A stretch of DNA of 64,000 nt from Antedon mediterranea (Eukaryota; Echinodermata; Crinoidea; Comatulida; Antedonidae), in the NCBI RefSeq assembly GCF_964355755.1, contig NC_092673.1, forward strand, positions 24,185,001 to 24,249,000, written 5' to 3'. Below the pieces are notes generated by a model that did not search any database, had not been told where the DNA came from, and saw nothing but the letters and a program-made list of their open reading frames with translations. Positions 1 through 12,300 of the stretch are shown here, piece after piece (position 1 is the first letter of the stretch; every line of letters begins with the position of its first letter). A program made the position numbers and the translations under genes.

Positions 1-202
1 ACTCAAATTGATTACCCGATTCTCAGTGCTGTATCTCCAAAACACTACAACATGTGCGCAGTATCTTAGGAATATTTGGTAATACAGCACGATATATGTG
101 TATCACATGTTGCCTGTTTGTAAAGTTCGGATAAGGGTTAGGCGTTTGTCCCGTGTACACTCATTATAGTGCAAGTTAAAAAACTTAAGGCCCATTTACA
201 CT

Positions 203-538
203 AGGGCGATAACGATCGACGATAAATAAATAAACATACATTTTTCTTGCATAAAACAAAAGAAATTACAGTTTTCGTTCTAGAACTATAAGATAATACT
301 TTATGCTGTATTTGATAAAAAAATATTTTTTTAATCAAATGATGTCTTGATCAATAAAAACAATAAAATCGTTCTTACTAATCATGACGTCATTTAATTG
401 GACGTGTGGAAATATTATTTTCATCAAAAGCAGCTTAGATGATAATCCTGTAGTTTTAGGAGGAAATCTGTTTAAAATTCTTTTGTTTTAGGACGAAAAA
501 TGCATATTTATCTTGTTATCGTCGATCGTTATCGCCCT
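203..538. mobile_element. MITE family B, copy 1
   Basis: A 336-bp non-coding element bounded by 23-bp perfect inverted repeats beginning AGGGCGATAACGATCGACG. The inverted homology continues inward imperfectly (the left TTTTCTTGCATAAAACAAAAG faces a matching right arm), so the whole unit can fold back. A degenerate second copy lies at 7279-7610. No transposase is encoded, so this is a non-autonomous DNA transposon; the superfamily is not assigned. Confidence 0.8.
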
Positions 539-2040
539 TGCACTTTTCGAAAAGTCTGTCTTCGCTCTTCGATTTACAAAATCAATCAACACATAATATA
601 ATTCACATAACTTCTTTAATTTAAAACATAATTATACAAATAAGAATTCAAGTGTGCTCTAAAATAAAGTTACACGTATGGTTTGTGAATACATAAAACG
701 CTATACAAAAATATATGTATAATATATCCGACCTTCACGTCGAATTCTAGTACATAATAATGAATACAGTAACATATTACATTAAAAATTAGCACTTACG
801 TAAAAATAATATTAAATAGGCCTAATGTAATACTTATATTTGGAACATTTGCAGTATACTTATAATAATTACGTCATTATCTGATAAATGATTTTCAACG
901 TTCGATCACGTATTTAATTGTACTGCTATTGCATTAGGCTAACGTGAATTTTTCGTAATTTATGGCGCAATTATGTACGCAGAGCAGCACGCGCTAATTC
1001 AATGGAAAAAGTTTAGTTCATTATTTTTGGTATAGGCCTTGGATAAATATACTAATTTGGAAAATAAGCGTATCCGTGCTGTGTCATTACGATGTATTAT
1101 ACTTAACTTGAATAGTGGCCTTTCAACATAATTACGTTTTTCAATAACATTAGAAGATGTAAATTGATACATTTCATATAGATGTAGGCCTATTGATGTT
1201 TATTTTACGCAAATGCCAATGTGATTATAATAGACGCTCTTCGCTGCTCCTATATCCAAACAACTTACCCGTCAACGGGGGTCATATACTAAATTGAATA
1301 ATTATACATTTTTTTAAAAAATATACTTGCATTACATCATAATTCTATTTTCGTGCCTGCCGAGAAATACTAATTTAAAATTGCATATTATACATTATCA
1401 ACCTACATACTTAAATAATTACACAAAAAGTAATCAGAATGTGTGAGATATTCTAAGAAACGTCTACAAAAGGTATAATTAGACACAGATTTGTAACAAC
1501 GCTCGTGTACAAAAGACGGGCCTTAATATCAGCTCTTAAACGCACACATTCATTGAATAGGCCTACAGTTAGAACCTTAAAAGGGACACTTTCGGGACTC
1601 AAAAGTTCCATTTAATATGTTTGTCTCCTTCTGTAGTTGGCCGTAGTGTTAACACATATATTTGTCACTCACATTTACACAGAAAGAAAGTAATTTCGAT
1701 GCAAGTGATCGATAAGTTACTAATAACAAATTACTATTAATAATATTCAACCACTTACTATTATTGGAAAAGCAAGCTTTCGTTAATAATATTTAACCTT
1801 GAGCATACATTGTGAATTTTGTTTAAACTTTAGTCAGAACTTAACTTGGTAAATGTCTAACTTACTAAATTAAGAATGAAATTCAACAAGCCAAAACCGA
1901 TTGAAATTGAATTAGGCCTATTAGTAATAGCTGGTTTATTGCTGGTTGTTATTATAAATAATATTATATTTTTTAAATAATTACCATCGCCAGTAATACC
2001 ACCGTAATTTTATAAATTCTGAGAACTTTAGATACCTCTA

Positions 2041-2171
2041 AAGCTGTGTCTACGTACATTATCAAACTAGTTTGACTTTGTGCCCAAATATGGTAATGGT
2101 ATGACGTCATCGTGTCCATGGGCACATCACATTTTGTTGTTACATACAGTTTGATAGTGTAGACAGAGCTT
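2041..2171. mobile_element. MITE family A, copy 1
   Basis: A 131-bp element whose ends match the family A terminal inverted repeat, AAGCTCTGTCTACACTATCA. The interior carries the family word CCAAATATGGTA, a TGACGTCATC core and GGGCACATCACA. About ten copies of this family lie in the window. Non-autonomous. Confidence 0.85.
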
Positions 2172-3384
2172 AAGAGGACACGAATGAGGGAAAATATTTC
2201 TTAACACTACAGCCAACCTTAATATTATGGAGACTCTTTGGATGCTGAAGGATTCCACTTAAATGACATTCTAACAAGTGTTGATAATTTAATACAGACG
2301 TCATTGTTTTCAATTACATTCTAAATTAATGTATAATGTCTTTTTATATGGACTGCTATTAATAATTGATTACTTTCCAACTTAACAATACACTATTCCT
2401 TCTTTAATAACGTATGATTGATTGGGGTAAAACTGTTTTTCGTCAATTTATTGGACGCAGATTAAAACATGCAATTGCGTACGCAATTTTTTTTTAATGA
2501 AACCTAAAAATGCATCAAGATGGTAAAATTGGCAAAGAATTTATCATAATATAAGATTATATGCGGCTTTTTGTATTTTACGTCCATTAATGGAAAATGT
2601 ATATTGAATTTTAAACGTTTTTACGAACGTCACACGAAAGTATAATCGTAATGATCGAGTGAATAGAATCTATTAGTGGGAGTCAAGTAACGTGTGGATA
2701 ATAAATAAATTGTTATCAAATCTAATAATAGGTATAATTACGAAGGAATTATTAATTATTAAGTGGAATTGACGTCAGAGACAATTAAAGAATATAATTT
2801 ATGGGGTGTAATAGTTAATCAAATTTAGGAGGTGAATTTTTAGAAGAACACACCGGTGGAAGACAGTAAAATAAGATAGCACATGATAAAAAAAAACACA
2901 CGCGTGTTTAAACTGATATTTTGATACGCATTGTGTACGCATGCGTCAACGCTGTGTCTCATTATCAATATTTGAATGAACTGTAAAAAAAATATAATTC
3001 ATATACGAATATATAAAAGAACATGTATAAAAAAGATGATAAAAAGAACGAAATACTGTTACATAAAAATTGAAACGCAAAAAACATAAATTACGAGCAT
3101 CTTTTCTATTCAAATTTGAAATTAATTCAATCATATGTCTACAGAAAAAATATTAATATGCCAATATACAAGAATAGAGTGGGCTTACCCTACCCCTGGG
3201 ATATCACCATTCGTCGGAAGAGAGCAAAGAAGTATGTATTTTTCCATCGACCAGGCCTACGAGAAAATATATCCATATGTATTATAGTTTACAGTAAGTT
3301 TTGTTCTATCCATTATCTTTTTTCCAACAACAAATTTATATATAAACTGGTAACTTCTGTTCAATGGTGTACAACGGTTTACCT

Positions 3385-6300
3385 TTATACCCAATCTGGG
3401 TCATTTGCGGCTATTGTATTTCCTGGTAGATGCGGAAGGGGCCTTGTTTGTACAGCATTACTAACATCTTGCTCTTTGTCCGGTGTTCCTGGCAGTGGTC
3501 GATTACTAAGAACAGCTTGACTCTCTCCAGTTGATGTCAGAGAAAGACTTCTTTGCATACTTCTTCCATGTTTACTGAAAGATTTGGTCTTACTAGAGGT
3601 AGAGATACCAGCTGCAATCTCGACTGGTCCTTTAGAAGAAGAGGTATTCTTCTCCGCTGACGCAAACTTTTTCGGTTTGGGTTTCTTTTCCGGTTTTTTA
3701 TCGTTCTTTTTCTTGATAGGATTGGGACTAGAAAAATGACTAGCTGGTTTTACTGCACACGCGAAGTTCGTTTTCTGAACTTTTGTGAAGTCCGTAAAAT
3801 GTCCTAACAAATTTGGATTGGAAAGAGATTTTTTAAGTCTTGTGAGTTTATCACTTGTCTTGGGTGATCTTTTGGTGTTTGTTTTAGATGCTGATGTATC
3901 TAAAACTTCAGAATACTCCTCTTGCGATATCCCGTTCAAAATGTTTGGGTTTGACAGCGATCTTTTTATTTTTTCTCGATCAATAATTTTCTTCGCTGGT
4001 GATGTTCTTTTCACGTCTGCATATATATACCCTGTTTCGTCATCTGCAGTAAGCTTAAGGTTTTCAATATCTTCATAAGCCGTGGAAGGTGCTGTTGAAG
4101 AAGCCTTGGGAGTAGGGTTTTGGCTAAGTATAGTATCTTCGTAAGCCCTAGGGATAGTGGAAGGATCTACGTTGCTTACAATATCTTCATATGCTGCACT
4201 TTGGACGCGTGACTTAGCTGATTTTGTTTTACCTTTAACTTTGCTATAAACTGTCTTTACAGTGTTCATTTCTGTATATGCTTCTGGTAAAACTGTTTTA
4301 GCTTTGTTCACTTCTGTATAAGCTTCTGGCAATATTGTCTTTGCATTGGTCATTTTTGCATACGCTTCTCGTAAAACTGCCTTTGCATTGGCCATTTCTG
4401 TATACGATTCTGGTAAAACTGTTTTAGCATTGTTCATTTCTGTATATGCTTCTGTCTTAACATTGCCTATTTCTGTATACTCTTCTGGCAAAACTGTCTT
4501 AACATTGCTTATTTCTGTATACTCTTCTGGCAAAAGTTCTGTCTTAACATTGTTCATTTCTGTATACGCCTCTGGCGGGAGTGGAAGTTGCCTTGATCCG
4601 AACCAAGATGGTTTAGATAAAGAAGTTCCTGGAGAAATGGATTTGGCCAGATCTAGTGACCCTATAAGAGGTGATTCATCTTGCAACGAACTTGTGGATA
4701 TAGTATCCAGTAGTGCATCAAGAGAAGGAGACTTTTTAATAGACTTAGTGTTAATTTCAATTGATCGTTTCATGTCAATATAACCTAATTCTGCGTCACT
4801 TATTTTATCACGGTTCACGCTTGCATATGGAACACTTGGCTGTCTATGTAACTGCTCGCGTTCTTTTGAAAACATTGTGAACTGTGTTTCTGAAAGAGAT
4901 TTAGGTGGTTGCGCGTCTTCTGGTTCCGCAACACCACCAACCGCTCCTTCTGGTTCCTCTTTAACCTCCTTTGGTATGGCAAGCGGCACCATTCCTTGTA
5001 CCATGCCTGGTACCATTCCTGGTACTAGACCAATGAACTGTGGTGATAAAGGTGAAACAAGATAACCTTGATTACTGTGAGTGTGTCCAGGCGAGAAATA
5101 AAAACCAGGACTAATTAGGGGTGCATTTTCGTAACTTCCAGTGAGAGCATTTTCATACGGACTTGGTGTACTGACTTGTTGAACAATCGCTGCATGTTTG
5201 GCATTTGTCATTGCTTCGTAGGCTTTCATCGATGAGGAACTTGCGCTGCGTGGTATCCCCATAGTAGTATACGCCATATGACCTCCGACTGCACCGTGTA
5301 GCGGGTTACTATTGCGTCGATCAGGTCCTACTGAACTAGTGTCGGATGTAATAGAACTTCTATGTGAAAGTATGGAGTTCCGAGGGGACATGTAATGCAC
5401 AGGAGGCGGTGTTTGATAGTGGTTCATGTCTGCCATGTTTTCTGAAAGAGGTCGTTTACTTGTATCTGGATAATCCTTTTGTAAGCTAGTGAATTCATCT
5501 GGTTCTAGTTCGTACATGTGTACAGGTTCATTTGCAAGACGACGTGGAAAGTCCTTTGGCCTGACAGCATCAGAAGGCATTGCGATATCATCATGAGGTA
5601 GAGATCCGTCACGTGGAGGAGGCAGTGGAGGCGGGGTTCCAACAACAGTACCATTAAAATTGGAGTGTGCAGAAATTCCTCGTCCTGAGTTTTTTCTTGA
5701 TAGAACAGGGACATCATTTTCCGTACCATAAGCTGTATATAGAATACAAAGCCATGTGTAAGTTGTGTACAATTATACAATAGTGAGAACCCATCCTTTG
5801 GGACACCCTGTATTGAGGGGACACCATTAGTGAGGGGATACCTATATTGAGGGGACACCATTAGAAAAGTGGACACCTATATTGAGGGGACACCATTAGT
5901 GAGGGGATACCTATATTGAGGGGACACCATTAGAAAAGTGGACACCTATATTGAGGGGACACCATTAGAAAAGTGGATACCTATATTGAGGGGACACCAT
6001 TAGTGTGGGCACACTTAACATGAAATAAACAAGGAGAAATATATACACTATGGTAAACCCCTAATCAGTGAAACACTCTATTAAGGGGATTCCATCTTTT
6101 TAACATGAAATGAACAAGGGTAATAACACTATGGCTGACCCATATTCAGGGGAACCCTATCAAAAGACACTTTGTTGGGTCCCAAAAGTAGGCATCACCT
6201 CAATAGGGGTTATATTGTACTCACATTGTTTCCTTTGAAGTCTATCATATTTAATTCTTTGATTTTGAGCTCCGGGTATTGTTATACATGATGTGGCCAT

Positions 6301-9300
6301 CCCAGGACCTGTTAAATATGCAAACTAAAGTTAATTCAAATCCAAAAAAAATATAAATGACTGAAGCCTAGCAAAATAGTAAGTTTATTTTGTATGGTTT
6401 ATCAAAAGGAACACATTTTAGTTTAAATTTTTGTTTTAATCCTTATATTTTAGGTTTTTTTGTTGTTGATTGTCTTATACATCATCATGTCCATATATAA
6501 GCACATCACATTGTTGATAGTGTACAGTAGTCGGAGCTTAATATGAATAACATTATTAACCCGATATTTTCCTCTGGGGCAACAGGCCAAAAGTAGCAAG
6601 CCGTAGTGACTGGTACTGAGTAGCGACTTCTTCATCAGATGGGGGTTGAGGTGGGCCACCCTGTGGACTTGCAATCTGTACCAAAATAAAATTATAGGAT
6701 ACATCAGTATAAAAAAAATGTAGGTCATCATAATAATACAATCCATCATCTATATATTAACCAATGCATCCTGTTAACCCTGTTAATTAAGCAGTTACTT
6801 GACCGGTGTCAAGGTCACTAATTAAAAAAGTTGACCACATAATCTATCTATCTAGTATCTTCTGAAGAAAAAATCTTGTCACATAAACAACCAAGTTTTT
6901 CAATCTTCCAGAGTGATTTGTTTGTACTATTTTATTAACAAATTATGTAATGAGTTACTGGAATAAATTAATAACAATTGTTCCTTTTTTAATTATTTAA
7001 TATTTTATTTGGTCAACATGTGGCCAGCCCAAGTGTTCGAGATTGTATGTAGTTACTAAACTATGGAATGTTACATCCAGATTTTTGGTTTAGAAACATA
7101 ATTTTATTATGAAATTATTTCTTGTGGTTTTGTCAGTGTCTAGTCTGTATTGGCGGTACTGTATGTCGTAGAACATCACATTGGTCCTGGTTCGATTTTT
7201 TTTATTGAGGAGATAATTTTTTATTTCTAAACAAGTATACAGTAAGGATACTATGGCATACAGGTTGATTTATATTATGACGATAACTAGATAAATACGC
7301 ATTTTTCTTACATAAAACAAAACAAAAAATAAAAAGTTTTCATTCTAAAACTATAGGATAACCATAAATGACTTGATGAAACTATTATTTTCACATGTCA
7401 AATCAAATGATGTCATGATTAAAAAGAGTAAGAATATTGTGACGATACGATTTTATTGTTCTTTTTGATTGGATTTAAAAAATGTTATTTTTATCAAAGC
7501 TAGAAAATAAATGATTATTCTATAGTCTAGAATGAAAACATTTCTAATTTCTTTTGTTTTATGTAAGAAAAATGTACCTTTATAGATTTATCGTCGATTG
7601 TTATTGTCCTTGTGTGTACAGTATCAGGCTTTAATATGGTCACATTTAAAACTGGTTAATGCATCAAGGTGACAATTTATAAGGCTAGACTGAGCACATG
7701 GCCTTACCAACACATGATACAAGGAAGGAAGTTTGTGATTGTGTTTAACCTGATAGAAACTTGTTAATTGGTTATGAGTATCCTTTCAAAATACATATGA
7801 AAGTAAATGAATGAAACAATGCACTATGTAGCTGTGCTTTCTATGTGGTGGTATACAGTATTTGTACATCACTCAAAAAGCAAAAGCAGAATGATTTAAA
7901 TCTAGAATTCTTCCAAAATTAGATTCACATCATGAAGTAAGAATAAAACAAATCTCTAACAACTGAAAATCTCAATTGAAACTGCCTTGCTTACTAAATG
8001 ATTGTATTCCTTCCATCTCTAATTCCCTTAATGTTTTAGCTTTGACAATAGTCAGTTGTATATCCACCAAAAAAGTAAGTATTTTCTTTTTATTTATTTA
8101 TTATATAGCAACATACTGCAGAAATGAATAAAAACAAATTTTAAATTACAATAAAGAAAATTAGGAAGAATCCAATGGAATACATTGTTATTGTTTAGAG
8201 CTACCAACAAACAAGGAAAAATAATATAGGCCAACCCATCTTAAGGGGGACATTTGTTGGGTCCTAAAGGTGTCCCTATAAAGTGTTCTACAGTATCCTC
8301 ACCTTTTCAGCTTGTGCCGCAGCAGTCGTGTACTCATCCATTAAATCAAACATCCTATTATCTTGTTCTGGTTGAGTCTTGAACATATAGCTGCCCTGAC
8401 CCATCGGTGAATTACGCCCAGCATCAAACTTGAACTTGCCATCATCGGAACTTTCAAATCCACGGACACATTTCAGAGGCCATTGTGAGACAACAGACTT
8501 TGTTTTCTGGAAGATAAATAAATAAAAACTAGTTAGTAGTAACTTTTTGTGAGATAAAACAAAAACGTGACATGTTTTAACTCAGTAACAAATGGTTTAC
8601 ACCTTTCTCACAAATATCTTCAACTCCTCCCTAATAAGAGTGTTATCATCCCCATCTTTAGATGTTATCAACCCCCTCTTTAAATATGCTAAGGCCATCA
8701 AGTATCCTCAACCTTTTCTCCAACTTTCTTACTACCCTCTCCCTTTCTAAGTATCCTCAGCTTCCCTAATTTTTCACCCCTCTCTCCCTCTCTAAGTATT
8801 CTCAACCTCCGCCCAATTTCTCAACACCCTCTCCCTCCCTAAGTATCCTCAGCCTCCTCCCCAATTTTTCACCACCCTCTCCCTCCCAAAGTATCCTTAA
8901 CCTCCCTCCCTAATTTCTCACCACCCTCACCCTCTCTAAGTATCCTGAACCTCCTCCCCAATTTTTCACGACCCTATTCCTTCCTAAATATCCTCAACCT
9001 CTTCCCCACTTTCTCACGACCCTCTCCCTCATCAAGTATCATCAGCCTCCTCCCCAATTTCTCATGACCCTCTCCCTCCCTACAGTAAGTATCTTCAGCC
9101 TCCTCCCCAATTTCTCACCACCCTCTCCCCCTCTAAAGTATCCCCAAACCTCTCAACCCTTCTGTAGCAACAGATTTCTTAGTACCTTAGTTGACAAAAG
9201 CAAACATTATTGATAGTTCAAACTGTATCTATTTTTTCCCTCAAATATTAATCTAAACAGCACAACTAACCTTAGTTTATGTCCCCAGGGAACAAGTGGG

Positions 9301-12300
9301 TTAAAAGTGTTTATGGTAGATTGTGAAATACAAAGGGTATAAAAGGAAGTTTGTTAACATCAGCTGACTGACTAGTCTTAACTACTGTATCACTTCCTCA
9401 TTTATTTCTTGAATTGAAATGATTGAAATATATATTTATACTGGGTAACCTCTTCAGTCAAAGACTGGTCTCTCAAAGGGCCCAGTTGGTGATCAGTGGC
9501 TGTGATGTACTAATACACCGGGGTAACCCCTACTCATCTCGAAGGAAGTACTCGGTTCTTTAAAGTGCACACGAGCTAGATGTGTACACTGGACATACGG
9601 TTTATAGTCCTTTAAGACTCGTTCTACCACCAGAACCATGGAGTGAGTGAGCCTCGAACCCCTGCCGATGTTATGGCTACATAATTACGGTTCCACTGTC
9701 TTAACCGCTCGGCCACTCACTCAATCATTTCTCCTGTTTACAAATAATAATATTGTTTTAAACAATAAAATGCTTACTATTTTAATTGTTTGTTTTTTTT
9801 TCGCACTAAGAAAAGTTTGTTACAAACTGAATGATGAGAGCACAAGAGGATGAGCTGAGGAGTAAGTATTTAATTATCATCAACCCCTTCCCAAGTATCA
9901 TCAATCCCTCCCCAAGTATCACCAACCTCACTCCAAATATAATCAACCCCTCCCTAAGTACCCCTAACCCCTCTTGATCATGCATGTACCTGATACATTT
10001 TATTCATTTATTATTATTGTGATAACTTTGGCATACCATAAAGAAAATGAAATATGAATGCAATATGCGTTTCAAAGAAATGCACACATAGTAAATTCCT
10101 GCTTGTTACCTTTAGGGCTAATGTAATTCCCCATTTTGAAATATTCACTAAACATTTTGAACTCTTTGCCCCAATTCTCCGCATTTCCTCTGAATCAGCC
10201 GGTATCACTTCAAATGTGTCTCCTATGACAACAAAAAAATATCAATACAAATGCATACAATAATGAGATTTATTGTTAAATGACTTCCAAAAGAAAGAAT
10301 GGTATTTTAAAGAATTTAGTTCAATATGTAGCAACATTTAGGTAAAAACCATGTTTACTTCCTGTAGTAAATGTTAGCTTCTTTGTAACATAATTAGAAA
10401 TATAATGTAATGTAATATTTTCACATGCTGTTTTTTTAAAACAAGACTTTTATTAAACTAAAGCTATGTCTACACTATCAAACTAATTTGACAAAAAAAG
10501 TGTTCAAATATGGTAGTTTAATGACATCATTGTGTTCATATTATGGGCACATTACATTTTGTTGCCACATAAAGTTTGTAGTGTAGGAAATAGGATTATA
10601 ATTGTAGATTACAAATGAAAAAACATTCTTATATTATTTAATGAAATCTAAAAATTTAACTATTCAACCTTTTCATTTGAATTATTTGTAAATTTCAATT
10701 TTTAGAGCAGAAACACAGAAGGTATGTTGTCAGGATGACCCATTTAGAGTAACATTCTTCATAATGACTTACCAGGAAAATCTGGTCTCAACTTCGTCTG
10801 GATTTGCAAGTAAAATACCCATAAGTCCATAGTTGGCTGCGTCTCGGCCATCAGACGGTAAGTATCGATTGGCGTCTTTATGTCAAATACATGTTGCTTT
10901 CCTTTCGGGTCAAACTTTTTATCAACCCGATAATGAGGCCAAAGTTTGAGAAAACCTAAAATAGTAAAAAAAAAAGTCACAATTCAAGGGTGGGTTCACA
11001 CTATGTCCAGATACTAGCCTACTAGATACTAGTCAAACCATTTTTAAGAACTTTTTATTGGTTAGTGATATTTGGTAGAAATTTTAAAGCATAACAACCA
11101 ATCATCTTCTAGTATTCAATTCAGGGTTTTGGCGGCTCCAGTATATTTTCTTGCTTTTCAAACATATTTATGGGATTGTTTGCTTTTTAGACTTTTCTAT
11201 CTTGATAATGCTATTACTGTCTTGTGTGTGTGAACCTAACCTAAATAGTGGTCAACAGTCTGTTCATACAAGAACTGAGAATTGAGACAGAATAAAAATA
11301 TTCAGCAATAAAAAGTACATAATGAAAATTTGTATTCTATTCTATTGACTTTCAAACCATTTAATACATGAGAAATGAAACATCATTTCCTTTTCAAAAG
11401 AAAAGTACCTAGTGTTTGTTAGTTAATTAATTAAATTAATTAAAAAACAACAGGACAAAAAATCCTATTTCCTGGGTAAGATATGTACATACAGAACACT
11501 TGCTACTATAGTTGCCCTAGTAGAAACGTGATCCTTTTCTACATACATGACTTAACAAGTGATTAATTTACAGATACAGTAGTACCCCAAGTGGAAACAT
11601 GTTATAATATACTTTACACTACTCCAATGACTAATAAGCTAGAGAGAGTTACAATATCAGGGGGGAGAGGGGTGGATTGGGGAATACCAAAACTTCCAAG
11701 TTTCGTGAAGACACCCATAGTACCTATGACCGATTCTGGTGGGAATACAGTAGAACACACATAGGATAAACTTCCCTCCAATAAACACAATTTCTTCCCT
11801 TCGGTTTTTAGTCATATTCATTTCACTGTCAAGTTTGTAGGCCAAAGTTTGTTGGTTTCCTTATTCTTTTTTTTCGCCTATAATCAATCATTATGAACTG
11901 TCATTAAACACTTCTATTTTTTATTCAATGATATTTTTCTTTATCCTGCTTTTGTATTATATTATTATTATTAATATTAATTATTATAGGTAACAAGATG
12001 TTTAACTGAAAAACATATTTTAGGGCTTATTATAATTTGACAGTGTAGACAAAGCTTAATACATCTGGATAACTAGTTTGACAAAAATAAGTGTCGTGAT
12101 GTGTCCAAATATGGTAGTGATGTGCATAAATATGGTAGTGATATGACATCATCATGTCCATATATGGGCACATTTTTTTGTCACATAAAGTTTGATAGTG
12201 TAGACATGCTGTACTGTAATTACTATTATGGGTAAAAAGATGTTATACTGAAAACTTAAGCCTTATTATCAAGATGTGTTTAATTCAACCATACTGCAAT

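Larger units (their letters stand above)
1..3384. other. Gene-free flank downstream of the docking-protein gene
   Basis: No coding exon is supported here on either strand; open frames are short and lack recognisable motifs. The part next to 3385 is presumably the 3' UTR of the minus-strand docking-protein gene, but no single polyadenylation signal stands out. The stretch holds two inverted-repeat elements (203-538 and 2041-2171), listed separately, and otherwise AT-rich unique-looking sequence with several copies of the AGGCCTA word. Confidence 0.6.

Noticed and set aside
3116-3520. Plus-strand frame of 134 codons
   Set aside because: It overlaps the 3' end of the docking-protein gene on the other strand, has no motif and is AT-biased in composition.
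4346-4783. Plus-strand frame of 145 codons with repeated ISVYASGKTVLAL
   Set aside because: It is the reverse strand of the in-frame YTEM coding repeat of the docking protein, which has clear domains and splice-consistent exons.
9640-9723. Functional tRNA-Leu or tRNA-Ser gene
   Set aside because: A and B boxes are present on the minus strand, but the acceptor stem does not close. The sequence continues into a body shared with two other dispersed copies, so it is a SINE head.
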